Source of the DNA: Flaccisagitta enflata
Taxonomy: Eukaryota; Chaetognatha; Sagittoidea; Aphragmophora
Assembly: GCA_965153355.1 (NCBI GenBank)
Contig: OZ231127.1
Coordinates: 25,792,001-25,856,000 of the forward strand
DNA: 64,000 bases
Direction: 5' to 3'
Shown here: positions 10,591-21,171 of the stretch, one piece after another
Layout of the letters: every line of letters begins with the position of its first letter
Position numbering within the stretch: position 1 is the stretch's first letter
Program-made: the position numbers and the translations under genes
Notes under the pieces: generated by a model
What the model was told of the DNA's origin: nothing
The model's database searches: none
What the model saw: only the letters and a program-made list of their open reading frames with translations

Positions 10591-11730
10591 CAAATCCGAC
10601 AACGACGACACCCACCTGGCGGCAAGGCAAGGTACCCAAAATTTAAAAACACTCTTGGTCGCAAACGCAAGGTGCAAATTGCTTGAAAATTTCAGACAAT
10701 GTTACTCATGGTTGGGGGTACCCAAAGACCCAAAATTTTTAAAATCGCTCAACGCCAAGTGCCTCAAAATCGTCGGAGAAGCGCGAAAGTGAAGATAATG
10801 GACGGTCGACGCCGTGAATGATGGAGGAGAATGAATATGAAATGACTGATTAGGAAATAAATGAAAAAGGAGGGTAATGGATGAAGGGGGTGATGATTGA
10901 ATGATGGAGGAGACGAATTATACATCTCCCCTTTTGTTCATTCATCACCTCCATTCATTTTCTGTTCGGTCATTTCCAAATCATTCTCCTTCGTCATTCA
11001 CGACGTCGACCATCCGATTTCTTCATGTTCGCCTTCTCTGATGCTTTTGGGGCGCAAAGCAAAATCAGCAAAGTCAGTTCAGAGCACGGGCGTAACGGGG
11101 CATAACAGGCGCCCCCTCTGACCAAGATTGAGCGTCCTTGTGCGGAGATTATGATGGATGAAACGCCTTCCCAAAACAGCGCTTCATGGCCTACCCTGTG
11201 AGAGCCCGAGAGCATAACTGAGCATGAGAGCCTTACTCTAAAATAATGCCTGGCGATAAGCTCGGTCTTAAGCAACAAACTGGCGCTGGGAACATTTTTT
11301 ATGGCTGTATTCATAAACTTGAATACAGTGAACGTTAACTTGAGCAATTATTCCGAGCCTCAGTTTTCTGAAAGAAAGAAGAAGAACATAGCAATGACAT
11401 ACAGTAAGGCAGAATAACAGCACACGGCGATCAATGAAAATCAAATAGTCATTACGGCTCTACCCTGAAGAGCATTAAAACAGTATATTTCTTTGTTCAA
11501 ATTATGTTAGAGATGCCATAGAGGCATTACAAACCATTCTTTCATAGGGTTGGGGCAAAGGAAAAGACCGACAAGATGGAACACAACCTTTGAAAGAAAA
11601 GAGAAAAACATGAAATGGCAAACAACTATGCATAGAAATCATATATGGCGAGCAATGAGAAACAAAATCCGTACAAAAGCTAGAAAAAAGGTTATATTAT
11701 GATTACCTATATAACTTATATAAACTGGAT
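10591..11730. other. Intergenic, no supported gene
   Basis: Short frames only. A purine-rich GGATGAAGGGGGTGATGATT stretch lies near 10875. No splice-linked coding exons recognised. Confidence 0.45.
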
Positions 11731-11734
11731 ATGT

Positions 11735-12690
11735 TTTGACTCACGACTCTAGAACTTGACGTGTCCGTCAGTAAGTAACGTCCGTCAGTAAGTAACATTT
11801 TTGAAATGCAAGTGGTTTTTTTGTCCTTGACGATCAGTTTACGTCGAGGACTATAACATAGCACTGATCGTGTAGTAAGCCATTGTCGTTTGTTGTTGTG
11901 TCAACCCTTAAAAACTTGAGAACCACAACTCAGATGTTGATGAAACTTGGTCAGTGTTATTTTGAGGGCATTACTAACCTGTGTACCAACTTTCAACAAC
12001 ATTCATAAATATTTAATACCCTTTGCCTATTATTTTTGTAGTAATATTAATTCCTGGACTTGTGCAATTTAAATAGGGGAAGGGTAGTAAAGGTTCACCA
12101 ATGTTGTTCAAACTTGTTGTGAAGGTTTATTGCATCAATTAAAGCTCCCCTGCAAGATTTCAGATAATTCTGAGTATTGGTTTAGAAGATATAATGGTAT
12201 TTTGCTAGTAATATTAATTCTTAGACTTGCAATTTACATAGGGGAATGGTAGTAAAGGTTCACCAATGTTGTTCAAACTTGTTGTATGTTCATTGATCAA
12301 TTAGCCCTGCTAGATTTCAGTAAATTCTGGTATTGGTTAAGAAAATATAGGTATTTATGATATATCTAACATTTTTTTCTAAAATGTTTTGTTTTTTTTT
12401 CAAATTTTTTCTTCTGAAAATTTGTTTTTTGAAAAATTTTTGAAAACAAATTTTATTCAAAAAAAAAACTTTTTTTGAAAATTTTTCTTCAAATTTTTTT
12501 TTAAAAATTTTTTTCTTTTGGACTTTAAGGTATGCAATTGGTAGCCGGGTCAGACTCAGTAGCCGGGTCAGACTCAGTAGCCGGGTCGGACACCAAATAG
12601 ACTACAGTCGAGAACTTGTTTTTAAGCTTTGCATTACTGCTTTTGCCAAACCGTCCGCGACTGGATTAACGTGTATCGGGCCTTGTTTTT
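11735..12690 (+). mobile_element. HSE head and tail separated by about 850 bp of repeat
   Basis: A degraded head (GACTCACGACTCTAGAACTT, CGTGTCCGTCAGTAAG) lies at 11738-11790. A tail (TTTTGCCAAACCGTCCGCGA, CTGGATTAACGTGTATCGGG, CCTTGTT) lies at 12640-12690. Between them are R-family repeat (11930-12360), an A/T-run block (12370-12520) and three 18-bp AGCCGGGTCAGACTCAGT units at 12541-12594. It may be one element split by insertions or two fragments. Confidence 0.5.
12541..12594 (+). repeat. Three-copy 18-bp tandem repeat
   Basis: AGCCGGGTCAGACTCAGT occurs twice exactly and a third time with TCGGACACC at its end. Confidence 0.85.
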
Positions 12691-12694
12691 TTAA

Positions 12695-12892
12695 GTGAAA
12701 AAAAAAATTACATTATTGTTGGGGATATTAATCGGATTGGCTGTAAAGATACGTCGTGATCTTGAGTGCTACCCTCCCCAGCTCAAGATTTTTCAATACC
12801 CTATGCTCGAAGAGGGACCCAAACGGCTTTATGTTATCGAGCGAATAATCGAACAAAAGGACACTCCGACCTCGCATTCTTACGCGAAATGA
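12695..12892 (+). CDS. Unassigned 65-codon open frame, doubtful
   Basis: An ATG frame of 65 codons with a hydrophobic start (LLLGILIGLAV at residues 7-17) followed by a charged, non-repetitive part (RRDLECYPPQLKIFQYPMLE). It begins immediately after an HSE terminus and has no family similarity that I recognise. Its composition is more protein-like than its neighbours, because it is neither a simple repeat nor an HSE translation. No splice partner or upstream promoter is evident. It could be a chance frame or an old gene remnant. Confidence 0.15.
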   Translation: MKKKITLLLGILIGLAVKIRRDLECYPPQLKIFQYPMLEEGPKRLYVIERIIEQKDTPTSHSYAK

Positions 12893-13811
12893 ATGGATTG
12901 TGATGGTGGTTCGGAAATAATGTCGAGGGTGAGGTTGCTGAGGTTGCGGACAAACTGTGTATATCTAGTACGTAAGTGTGATGAGTTACTTGTCTAGTAC
13001 ATTAGTCTCATGAAGTTGGGCGACGAAGACTTAAATGTGATTGATATGGATCATTAATAATGAGCGGGACAATGACACATATTAGTAAGAAAATACACGA
13101 ATTAGTAAGAAAATACATCATATTTTTTTACTGATTAGGTTAATTTTAGTTACCCTTGGGGGCAAAAAGTTGATAGATTACGCTGCCTCATTTATTAAAT
13201 TCATACTAAGTTTTAAATTGTCAAATTCAATAAATAAAAAATGAGTTCAACATTCATCTAAAGACTCCGCTTTTCGAGCCTGTGAAGCACATGATCACCA
13301 ATTTATCCCCCATTCAAAAACAACTAGTAGTGTGACAAGTAGTAATGTGACTTAAAAGCGTTGCCCGGCCCTCGATTATTGTCAATCTCTTCAGAATTGA
13401 AACTGCCCCAAGCGCGGCCACGGTCGGCGCGAATTGATTACTTCCTCAATTTCGTCACTAAACATTTGAGTGTCAATGAGTTGAGGATAAAGATTTTAGG
13501 CTAGCCGATTGCTATTGATTGCCAACTGCTAACAAAAATTTCCTTTTGAAAAAATACGAGAATATGTTTTATTCTTATGACGCACCGAAATTAAAGTAAG
13601 AGGAGTTTACCCAGAGGACAAAGATACCATTCACTTTACTATTTTTGCATAGGTCATTGCTTGTGTGGTTTTTTTTTTGTACTTAAATGTGTAAACTTAT
13701 ATGAGGAAACCAATCTGTTACTGTCAAATGACAAAAATGCAAAAAGATTGAAGGAAATTCGATTTTGATGAGACTGAAAAGTGAAGAAAATAACAACAAT
13801 CGTTTCAGTAA
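12893..13811. other. Intergenic, nothing recognised
   Basis: AT-rich sequence. A short duplicated phrase TTAGTAAGAAAATACA occurs near 13083 and 13101. No supported gene. Confidence 0.45.
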
Positions 13812-13964
13812 CTGCTCACTGAAAATTTTAAATTTGCATAAAAAATCAAAATATCATTAAAATAAGAACATAGCGCCCTCAGTTTCTGTTTTAGGAATCG
13901 CGCTATGTTCTTGTTTTGTTGATATTTTGATTTTCTATGCAAATTTAAAATTTTCAATGAGCTA
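13812..13964. repeat. Fold-back element, about 153 bp
   Basis: GCTCACTGAAAATTTTAAAT and ATTTAAAATTTTCAATGAGC are reverse complements. The pairing continues inward through ATCAAAATATCA / TGATATTTTGAT and AAGAACATAGCG / CGCTATGTTCTT. Confidence 0.85.
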
Positions 13965-14220
13965 TGGTACATTGACAAAATAAGTTTTTTCTTGTATTTC
14001 ATATATTTTTTTCAGCTGTAAAACAAAGGATTGGATATCAAGACTTGCATATGCAAGTCAATTCATGCAAAATATGGCTGTTGACAGTTAACTTGAAAAC
14101 ATAAAGACAAAAATTGTCATTAAATTTCATTTTATAAATTTCATGACTTATCTAGCTCGGGTAGCAAATTCTATGGTAATTTTCAGTGCGTCTTATCTTC
14201 TTTTCCATTTTCTCCTCGCG

Positions 14221-14389
14221 TTTTTAGTTGCGGACACGCAACTCAATAAGAAGCTTTGTCTGTCTGTTGGTCGGTCGGTCGGTTGGTTGGTTGGTCAGTC
14301 TGTAGAGGTGATTGTTGGAAAAGTTGGAAACACGCATATCCGCTCCTGCCCACCCGTCCGCAACTGGTGGCCGTGTATCCGGCCTTGTC
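14221..14389 (+). mobile_element. HSE copy, GTTGCGGAC subfamily, complete
   Basis: Head AGTTGCGGACACGCAACT after TTTTT, cassette GTTGGTCGGTCGGTCGGTTG, tail CGTCCGCAACTGGTGG, terminus GTATCCGGCCTTGT. It directly abuts a second copy starting at 14390. Confidence 0.9.
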
Positions 14390-14540
14390 AATCATGGACA
14401 CGCAACTCTACAGCTTACTCCCAACCGGTTGGTCTGTAGGTCCGTAAAAAAAAGTTTTGTATTGCTAGCGTTTTTTTTTTTTTTGCGATACAGCCTCTGC
14501 TAAACCGTCTGTGACTGTCCTGCCGTATATTCGGCCTTGT
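14390..14540 (+). mobile_element. HSE copy, tandem to the previous one, diverged
   Basis: CATGGACACGCAACTCTACA head, CCGGTTGGTCTGTAGGTCCG cassette, a T-run, ACCGTCTGTGACTGTCCTG tail, and terminus TATTCGGCCTTGTT followed by a repeated GAGGCCTTGTT. It is joined head-to-tail with the copy at 14221. Confidence 0.8.
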
Positions 14541-14776
14541 TATGAGGCCTTGTTATTTTTGAACTTAGTTCTATAAGTATTCTCTAGTCATCTTCTTTCC
14601 GCCGGAAGTTAAGATCGTTTTAGAGACTCGTAGGCCGGTAGCAATGGACAGATGATAACTTCCGTTCCCTTTAAAGACCTCAAGGTTGTCAAGCCTTTCC
14701 GCAGGAGCATCTGAGACGATCGACGACGACCACATGAAGCAAGTTTCATGATCCATTAGTACGGCTTATCTGAAAA

Positions 14777-14970
14777 CAAGTGACACGGGGTCACAATATT
14801 GTTGCGGACGGTGGGCAGTGGCGTTCAACCTTCCACACCCCAAACCCCATCCTCCCACACACAGACATACACTAAAAGTGTCCAAAACACTGGTTTTTCC
14901 ACTCGATTATTACCAACGGACCGACGGATGGACAAAGCCTCTGATAGAGTTGCGTGTCCGCAACTAAAAA
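14777..14970 (-). mobile_element. HSE copy, GGGGTCACAATATTG-ended variant
   Basis: The tail end is replaced by AAGTGACACGGGGTCACAAT, itself a short palindrome, then ATTGTTGCGGACGGTGGGCA, a CACACCCCAAACCCC stretch, cassette ACCAACGGACCGACGG, and head hairpin AGTTGCGTGTCCGCAACTAAAAA in reverse. The same variant is at 16101, 17189 and 20716. Confidence 0.85.
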
Positions 14971-15119
14971 GTCGATATCAGTCGTCTTGAAACTTGGTTT
15001 AAATTTTTTTATGGGAAACTTATGGCTCTTGACCGCCAAAATGGGCTTGAAAAATCTGATTAAGTAAGGCGCCAGGCAGAATACTCGACGACGCGAGAAA
15101 TAAAAGAATGTGGATTTGA

Positions 15120-15215
15120 GCATTGGTGAGCGTATTTGTATCTAAGCTGATTTAGCTCATTAAGCTCATTTAGCTAATTAAAGCTCATTGAATTCATTCC
15201 GCTTATTTAGCTCAA
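15120..15215. repeat. GAGCATCTGTGAGC / TTTAGCTCA repeat
   Basis: Phrases GAGCATTGGTGAGCG and AGCTCATTTAGCTAATTAAA recur at 15800-15880, 20135-20245 and, as three tandem units, at 35660-36045. Confidence 0.7.
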
Positions 15216-15224
15216 TCCGAATCC

Positions 15225-15386
15225 TTTTTAGTCATGTGCTACCTGACTCAACACCCCATGTCCGTTTGTCTGTCCGTCGGTTGGTAGTTGGGTCCCCTTT
15301 TTACTTTTTGGCATTTTTAAGCGTTTTGAGCTCACTGCTCCTGCCTACCCGCACGCGACTACGGTAGCCATGTATCCGGCCTTGTT
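15225..15386 (+). mobile_element. HSE copy, GTCGCGTGC subfamily, diverged head
   Basis: TTTTTAGTCATGTGCTACCT head, CCGTTTGTCTGTCCGTCGG cassette, CTGCCTACCCGCACGCGACT tail copy, terminus GTATCCGGCCTTGTT. Confidence 0.85.
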
Positions 15387-16100
15387 TCTTTTGAATGCAA
15401 TTAAAAAAAGAAACATTAATGCAGCCTGCATCATCATCGCCCTACAATCAGAGTCACCAGAATGAATGCTTCCGGTCTCGCTCCCCAGCGCACGGAGGAG
15501 GGGGGGCGCTTCGCCCAACCAAGAGGACGGCAATCCCGCCACAAAGCTCATCAGGAACAATGCAATGCCAACACGACCAAAGGCAACAACAACAACAACA
15601 AGGCGGAAACTGTGGGAAATCGATTACGAAGCCATTTCCGGAGGACAGTGGCAGCCACTTTTCAGTCCATCCGTTCATAAGTCCGTCTTTCACAAAGTTG
15701 CTTTTTCGAGGTTTTCCGCTCCTGCCGTGTATGCAGCCTTGTTCGTCTCCATGCCTACAGGCAAAATGCCTTACTTTTATGAAGTTCTTGAGTTCTTATT
15801 CAAGTATGAGAAAGCATATATATGAGCGCAGCTGCTTATCTATGAAGGTGCCTTATAGTTTTTCAGCTGATAAAGCACATTTGGTAGGTTGTCTCGGTTT
15901 GCCGTCCCTATTCCCATCAAAACTTTTTATGAATAATAAGATATGGTAATTTCATACTATTTTGATTTTAAAAACACAGCTGTATAGGCTATGTGGAAAC
16001 ACAAAAAGATAAGTTTGACAACAAAACCATAGCTATATAATTCATTAAGTAATAATACTGACAACTACTTCATATTTTGGATCAAACATGGAACAAAAAT
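15387..16100. other. Intergenic, no supported gene
   Basis: Open frames up to 184 codons overlap on both strands across 15395-15950, rich in Gln/Asn/Ser from a CAACAACAAC tract near 15585. An HSE-like 'CCATCCGTTCATAAGTCCGT' and 'CTCCTGCCGTGTATGCAGCC' lie inside, so part of this frame is decayed element. Confidence 0.5.
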
Positions 16101-16296
16101 AATGCGGGTCACAATATTGTTGCAGACGGGTAGGCAGGGGCATCAAAACCCCATCCACACCCTAACCCAATAACACCCTCAAACATTTATTAAAGTATCC
16201 AAAACACTCATTTTCCCAGTTTTAAACTCGATGACCTCCAACGGACCAATGGATGGACGGACAAAGCCTCTTATGGAGTTGCGTGTCCGCAACTAA
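16101..16296 (-). mobile_element. HSE copy, GGGTCACAATATTG-ended variant
   Basis: GCGGGTCACAATATTGTTGC then AGACGGGTAGGCAGGGGC, CACACCCTAACCC, cassette ACGGACCAATGGATGGACGG, and head AGTTGCGTGTCCGCAACT followed by AATAAT. Confidence 0.85.
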
Positions 16297-16411
16297 TAAT
16301 AGCTATATATATTGAGCTAATACAATTGGAAAATAAAAAAAACTGGCCTCAAAGTCCTATACATAACTATGAATGGTTTCTTGGTACCAAATTTGATCCC
16401 TTTCACATTTA

Positions 16412-16671
16412 AACAAGGCCAAGTGAAGGCCAATAAATGCGCCTCGCTTGATTAAGATTTTGTGAATGAACGTTTTTGATGAATGAATGAATTGAAGAAT
16501 GAATGAATGAATGAATGAATATGAATGTGGTGAGGCATGAAAGGTGATAGTAATGAAGAAATACGTCAGAATCAGCCGTTTTGCGCATTTCAAACGTTTG
16601 CGTGACCGACCAACCGACCGACCGACCAACGGACATGACCTCTTATAGAAGTGCGAGGATGCACTTAAAAA
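16412..16671 (-). mobile_element. HSE copy, AAGTGCATCC subfamily, with GAAT simple-repeat expansion
   Basis: AACAAGGCCAAGTGAAGGCC then AATAAATGCGCCTCGC tail, a (GAAT)n-like interior (16480-16520), cassette GACCGACCAACCGACCGACC, and head AAGTGCGAGGATGCACTT followed by AAAAAC. It is the first of three copies in direct tandem. Confidence 0.85.
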
Positions 16672-16793
16672 CAAGGCCAAGTAGACCAATAAGATGCGAC
16701 GTGTGGATCGTCGAACAAATGCGTTACCAACCGACCAACCAACCGACCGACGGACACAGCCAGTTATAGAGGTGCTTTGTCGCACTTAAAAAA
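16671..16793 (-). mobile_element. HSE copy, GGTGCGAC subfamily, second in tandem
   Basis: ACAAGGCCAAGTAGACCAAT, tail GATGCGACGTGTGGATCG, cassette ACCGACCAACCAACCGACCG, and head AGGTGCTTTGTCGCACTT followed by an A-run that is also the start of the next copy. Confidence 0.85.
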
Positions 16794-16936
16794 AGGCCAA
16801 TAAGGTGCGACTTGTGAATTGTCAAACGAATGCGTTACCAGCAGACAGACAGACCGAGCAATAACAAAAAAAACAAAAAAACAACCAACCAACGGACTTA
16901 GCCAGTTATAGTGGTGCTTTATCGCACTTTAAAACA
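16794..16936 (-). mobile_element. HSE copy, GGTGCGAC subfamily, third in tandem
   Basis: AGGCCAATAAGGTGCGACTT, cassette with AACCAACCAACGG plus an A-rich insertion near 16860-16885, and head TGGTGCTTTATCGCACTTTA. The three copies share junctions in which the A-tail of one is the AACAAGG start of the next. Confidence 0.8.
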
Positions 16937-17188
16937 TAACTATTACAAAACAAAACAGTGAAGTTTCAAATTGGTCGACTTCTAATGAAGGCTTATTGAA
17001 ACTAAGTGATAGTTATTCACAACATATCCAAAGTGCAGCCTGGTGGTAGACATCGCCTTGCGTTGAAAGTATTGATAATGTGACAGTATATCAACAATAA
17101 AAAATAAATTGTTCCTCCTTAAAAATGAGCATTAATTTGGACAGAGCATAGCTCCAGAACGAATGAGACAAAGCAGGATATTGCAGCT
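16937..17188. other. Intergenic, nothing recognised
   Basis: Unique AT-rich sequence without a supported frame. Confidence 0.4.
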
Positions 17189-17415
17189 TTTTTAGTTGCG
17201 GACACGCAACTCTATTAGAGGCTTAGTCCGTCCACCGGTTGGTCGGTCCGTCACGCTCGAGTTGAAAACGCAAGAAACGCGCTTTTTATGATGCTGTAGT
17301 TGTCATTGAATGTTTGTGGGTGTATGTTAGTGTGAGGGAAGGGGGTTGGGGTGAGGCTGGGGGTTGGCAGCCCCTGCCCACCCGTCCGCAACAATATTGT
17401 GACCCCCGTGTCACT
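17189..17415 (+). mobile_element. HSE copy, GTTGCGGAC head with GGGGTCAC end
   Basis: TTTTTAGTTGCGGACACGCA head, CTATTAGAGGCTTAGTCCG, short cassette CCGGTTGGTCGGTCCGTC, CTCGAGTTGAAAACGC, a G-rich interior, tail CCCGTCCGCAACAATATTG, end TGACCCCCGTGTCAC. It contains a (TGTGGGTGTATG) tract not present in other subfamilies. Confidence 0.88.
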
Positions 17416-17752
17416 TTTTTCGTGTGGGAGCAAAGATGATGGTTGTTTTTGAGGATGAACGTTTTTTCTTAAAAGTGAATGAATTAGAGCCTTATACACG
17501 AGGTCACAATCACGGACGGGTGGGCATTCGGCAGGGGCAGTATATCAAAAAACCTCTCACAATTCAACTGGATCCGACAAAAATTTTAGCTGCCAAAAAA
17601 CGAGATATTGTAACCAGCTCCTGCCTAACAAAGTTTTTTTTTAAATCTTTATATCGTAATATCTTTTAGTTATGTATGTAGTAATAGTTTCTTATAGTAT
17701 TGTAAAATTGTACAAAAGAAAACTTTTTGTGGTCAGCTAAATGTATGTTGTT
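17416..17752. other. Intergenic with HSE-tail fragment
   Basis: ACACGAGGTCACAATCACGG ACGGGTGGGC at about 17495-17525 matches an HSE tail on the minus strand without its head. No gene supported. Confidence 0.5.
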
Positions 17753-17958
17753 TTTTTAGTCGCGTGCTACGACTCTACACCCCGCTTTGTCGGTCTGTCA
17801 GTCGTTCCGTCCGTCCCTCCGTCCCTCCGTCACACTTTACTTTTTTGGGGTTTTTGCAGTTTTTGGCCTCGCTGCTCCTGCCCAAATGATGGAGTGACCT
17901 CAATTATGGCCCCTGCCCACCGGCACGCGGCTGGGGTAGCCGTGTATCCGTCCTTGTT
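17753..17958 (+). mobile_element. HSE copy, GTCGCGTGC subfamily, complete
   Basis: TTTTTAGTCGCGTGCTACGA head, CTCTACACCCCGCTTTGTCG, cassette CCGTCCGTCCCTCCGTCCC, two CTGCCCA boxes, tail CACGCGGCTGGGGTAGC, terminus GTGTATCCGTCCTTGTT. Confidence 0.9.
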
Positions 17959-18609
17959 TTTACAACTAAATGGTGATATTTTTCTAGTCTCCCTGCCAAC
18001 AAAATCTGCGAGCTGCCTACAAGCAATGCTTGCATGCTTGGGTACTTTGTCAACAGAACAGCGAAAAGATGGACGACGAACGATGGACTTGGGTACTTTG
18101 TCAACGGAACAGCGGAACGATGGACTGACCGACCGACAGACTAACAGCGAGTTATAGAGTCAATGATTCTTGTGTGGCTTGATGGAAGAACTGACAAACG
18201 AACAGCCTAACAGAAGACTGGACAGATGGCCGGAAGGATGCTTGGATGATAGATGGATTGATAGATGGAAGAGTAGACAGTTGGAAAGGTAGACATACTG
18301 AAAATTTTGCCTTTTTTTTTTATCTTCATATCTCATAGAGCTGAGTTGAGAATTCTGTCCTCCACATCCATTTGAAGTTTTCTTTAGATTTTGGAGAAAG
18401 AAAATGTAGCCCAAAAAGCTTACCAATAAAGGCGGCTAATCGCCGACCGGAAAAAAGTCGTAAATGGGAGTTTCTTTTTTTCAGTGCATGATCCTCTGTG
18501 TGTGTATCTCACTGTCTGTATCTCTGCTGTCTGGTTGACTGCCTGTTTGTTTTTGTTGTTCAATCTAAAGTTGTCTTTTCTTTCTCTCAGTCTTCCTCTG
18601 TCTTTGACT
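17959..18609. other. Intergenic, nothing recognised
   Basis: A 22-bp phrase (TGGGTACTTTGTCAACAGAA) is directly repeated at about 18040 and 18089, and GATGGA-type simple sequence lies at 18220-18290. No gene. Confidence 0.45.
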
Positions 18610-18642
18610 ATATGTGTGTGTGTGTGTGTGCCCGCGCGCGCG

Positions 18643-18675
<33 letters not shown>

Positions 18676-18688
18676 GTGTGTAGGTGTG

Positions 18689-18721
<33 letters not shown>

Positions 18722-18838
18722 TCTCTCTCTCTCTCTCTCGCTCTCTCTCTCGCTCTCTTCTCGCTCTCTCTCTCTCGTTGTTATTGAAACTTCTTGAGTT
18801 AGCCTCTATTTCTCTCTCTTCTTTTGTCTTTCTCTTTG

Positions 18839-18869
<31 letters not shown>

Positions 18870-18872
18870 TCT
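18610..18872 (+). repeat. Compound microsatellite (TG)n, (CTGT)n, (TC)n
   Basis: (TG)n with a CGCGCGCG interruption at 18613-18690, (CTGT)n at 18691-18716, and (TC)n blocks to 18870. Open frames here translate the simple repeats only. Confidence 0.95.
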
Positions 18873-20060
18873 CTGAGCAAATGTCTAGGTCATAAAACTT
18901 GAGTCAATTTGCGTAACAATTTGACTCTTTTCCTATGTTACATTGATCCAAAAAATTGGGATTAATGAAAAATATTGATATTTGCGAAAATGCGAAAAAT
19001 AAAAAAAGATTCAAAAATTCATAACTCCTAAACTATTGATCGTAGAGACTTCTGGTTGGCGCCATTTGAAAGAGAAAAATTAGCTCTTTCTTAGCTATGA
19101 ATATCAAAAAATGTATCATCCCAGCCCAAAAACTGCCCAACTTCCAAAAATTGCCTCAAACAAAAAATGGAAAACTTTTTTCTCCCCTACGTTTCAATAA
19201 GTCGAATTACGTAATTCGACTTTTTTCCAATAACTTGATACTCATAGCGGAATTTTGCATCTGTGCTACTGAAACTCTGTTTATTCATTTTTGCTTTAGT
19301 CCATGACCATAACTAACATGAAAAAACGAAGTAAAAAAAATGTTTTTAAGATAATCAATTTTGATATTTTTTTATTGTTAGACTAAAAATTGAGTGTAAT
19401 TCAAATCGGATTGACGATCAAAATTTTCCGCCCAGCTCTATGAAATCTTTTTAAAAAAGATTTGAACTACTTTTCTGCGTGAATTTTTTTTAAGAATTGT
19501 TTTACGACTATTAAAAGTCAAATGGTAACCTGAACACTCTGTACACAAAAAGTAACCAAAACGCCAGTTTTGCCATTTTTCAACTCAAACATTACCGACA
19601 GCATTCCCATACAGCGATTTAATCAGAGCGTCTGGACTGGTGACTGATGGGGAAGTGTTCTCCAATGTTATGGGAACATCAGCCACTATCTGTTAAGTTT
19701 TTTGGAAAGCAAAATTTTCGTGAAACAGCCCTTGCTGCTTGGAATGAAAACTGGTCAGGTTTTAGCTTCTTCATTTTCATAGTTAAACTTGTCTTGTTCA
19801 TAACTTTTGAACGGATTGATAAAAATACCTGGGATTGGACTCATTTGCAAGATATTTTGAAGAAGGGCTGGGGGAGGGGTGTGTGTGAGGAGAAGGAGGA
19901 GGAGGAGAAAATTCCCCATGTATGTGAAAGCATAGGTCGGGGCCGCTGCCCTGCTCCCACCTCAACTTCAACCACAACCTACTTAAGCAGGGCACGGGTA
20001 CCGCTGACCATCTAACGCTTTTGCGACTATTTAATTACTGGAAATTCTTTTGTCAAAACA
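18873..20060. other. Intergenic, palindrome inside
   Basis: No supported gene. A perfect 24-bp palindrome with half-site AAGTCGAATTAC lies at 19199-19222. TTGGCGCCATTTGAAAGAG at 19053 is reminiscent of the GGCGCCA core of the fold-back elements listed elsewhere. Confidence 0.5.
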
Positions 20061-20063
20061 TAG

Positions 20064-20067
20064 CGTC

Positions 20068-20100
<33 letters not shown>
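20064..20100. repeat. Poly-T tract
   Basis: An uninterrupted run of more than 30 T; it could be the reverse-strand A-tail of a retroposed sequence. Confidence 0.8.
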
Positions 20101-20101
<1 letters not shown>

Positions 20102-20313
20102 ACCATTGTTACTCTACAACAAATCAAACAAATATTGCATTTGAGCATCTGTGAGCGTGCTCTTAGTATCTAAGCTCATTAAGATCATTAAGCTCTTTTA
20201 GCTTAATAAAGCTCATTTAATTCATTCTGCTTGTTTAGCTGAATCCCTTTTTTCTTTTTCTTTTTTTTTCTTTTTGTTAGTCTTTCAGAGACATCATATG
20301 TATGGTGAATAAT

Positions 20314-20692
20314 CATTCATGAAGCAAAAACATCAGTTTTGGGTTCACATACATTTATTGGTGGAAAATAGTCTAAATTTTCGAGTAATTTAGCTTACTC
20401 ATAATTCATAGACAAGGAAAGACAGAAAGAGACAGATAATTATAGGGAGAAAAATGACTAAAAGATAAGGAGAGACTATAGGATTACCAGACAAAGAAAA
20501 GAGAGAGAGACTAATCATGAATTAGAAAAGAAAAGAGAGAGATTAACTCTCTGGCCCCTCCCCCAATTATCTGTCTCTTTCTGTCTTTCCTTGTCTATGA
20601 ATTATGAGTAAGCTAAATTACTCGAAAATTTAGACTATTTTCCACCAATAAATGTATGTGAACCCAAAACTGATGTTTTTGCTTCATGAATT
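20314..20692. repeat. Fold-back element, near-perfect 127-bp arms
   Basis: Left arm 20314-20441 and right arm 20564-20692 are almost exact reverse complements (ends ATTCATGAAGCAAAAACATC and GATGTTTTTGCTTCATGAAT). The spacer of about 120 bp is GA-rich. The near identity of the arms indicates recent origin or ongoing arm conversion. Confidence 0.92.
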
Positions 20693-20715
20693 TCTTTTTG
20701 TTGAATGCGATTATA

Positions 20716-20905
20716 ACAAGTGACGCGGGGTCACAATATCGTTGCGGACGGGTGGGCAGGGGCATCCAACCCCCATCCACACCACAACCCACCTGCAACA
20801 CTCAAACATATACAAAATGTCTTGGAAAAGGTCCTTTTCCCACTTTTCAACTCGATCATCATGACCGACTGACGGATGGACGGACGGACAAAGCCTTGGA
20901 CAAAG
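20716..20905 (-). mobile_element. HSE copy, GGGGTCACAATATCG-ended variant, head lost
   Basis: AACAAGTGACGCGGGGTCAC, AATATCGTTGCGGACGGGTG, a C-rich interior, cassette ACCGACTGACGGATGGACGG. The head hairpin is missing (ends AAGCCTTGGACAAAGAG). Confidence 0.8.
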
Positions 20906-20941
20906 AGTGGCTTTCTTAGAATTTCGACCTAAGAAAATAGA

Positions 20942-21171
20942 AACAAGGCCAACACCTTACAGCCGCGTGCGGTTGCTAAGACCATAAGACTAAAAGATTA
21001 AAGGACCAAAGTAAAAGTAAAAGTGAATTCACTTAAAATGACTTTAAATAACTTTTAAATATTTAAAATGACTTAAAATGAAATAAAACGACCAAAAAAA
21101 GCTAAGCGTGACCAACGGACGGACCGATGGACCAACAGACGGACAGAGTGTAAGCAGAAATTCACTAAAAA
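20942..21171 (-). mobile_element. HSE copy with internal ATGACTT expansion, head lost
   Basis: AACAAGGCCAACACCTTACA, tail CCGCGTGCGG, an AAAATGACTT-type internal repeat (21030-21090), GCTAAGCGTGACC and cassette AACGGACGGACCGATGGACC. The ATGACTT interior links it to the copies at 42048 and 37211-38086. Confidence 0.75.

Noticed and set aside
15395-15949. 184-codon plus-strand frame
   Set aside because: Overlaps equally long frames on both strands, includes a CAA simple repeat and HSE-like fragments, and has no splice context or family motif.
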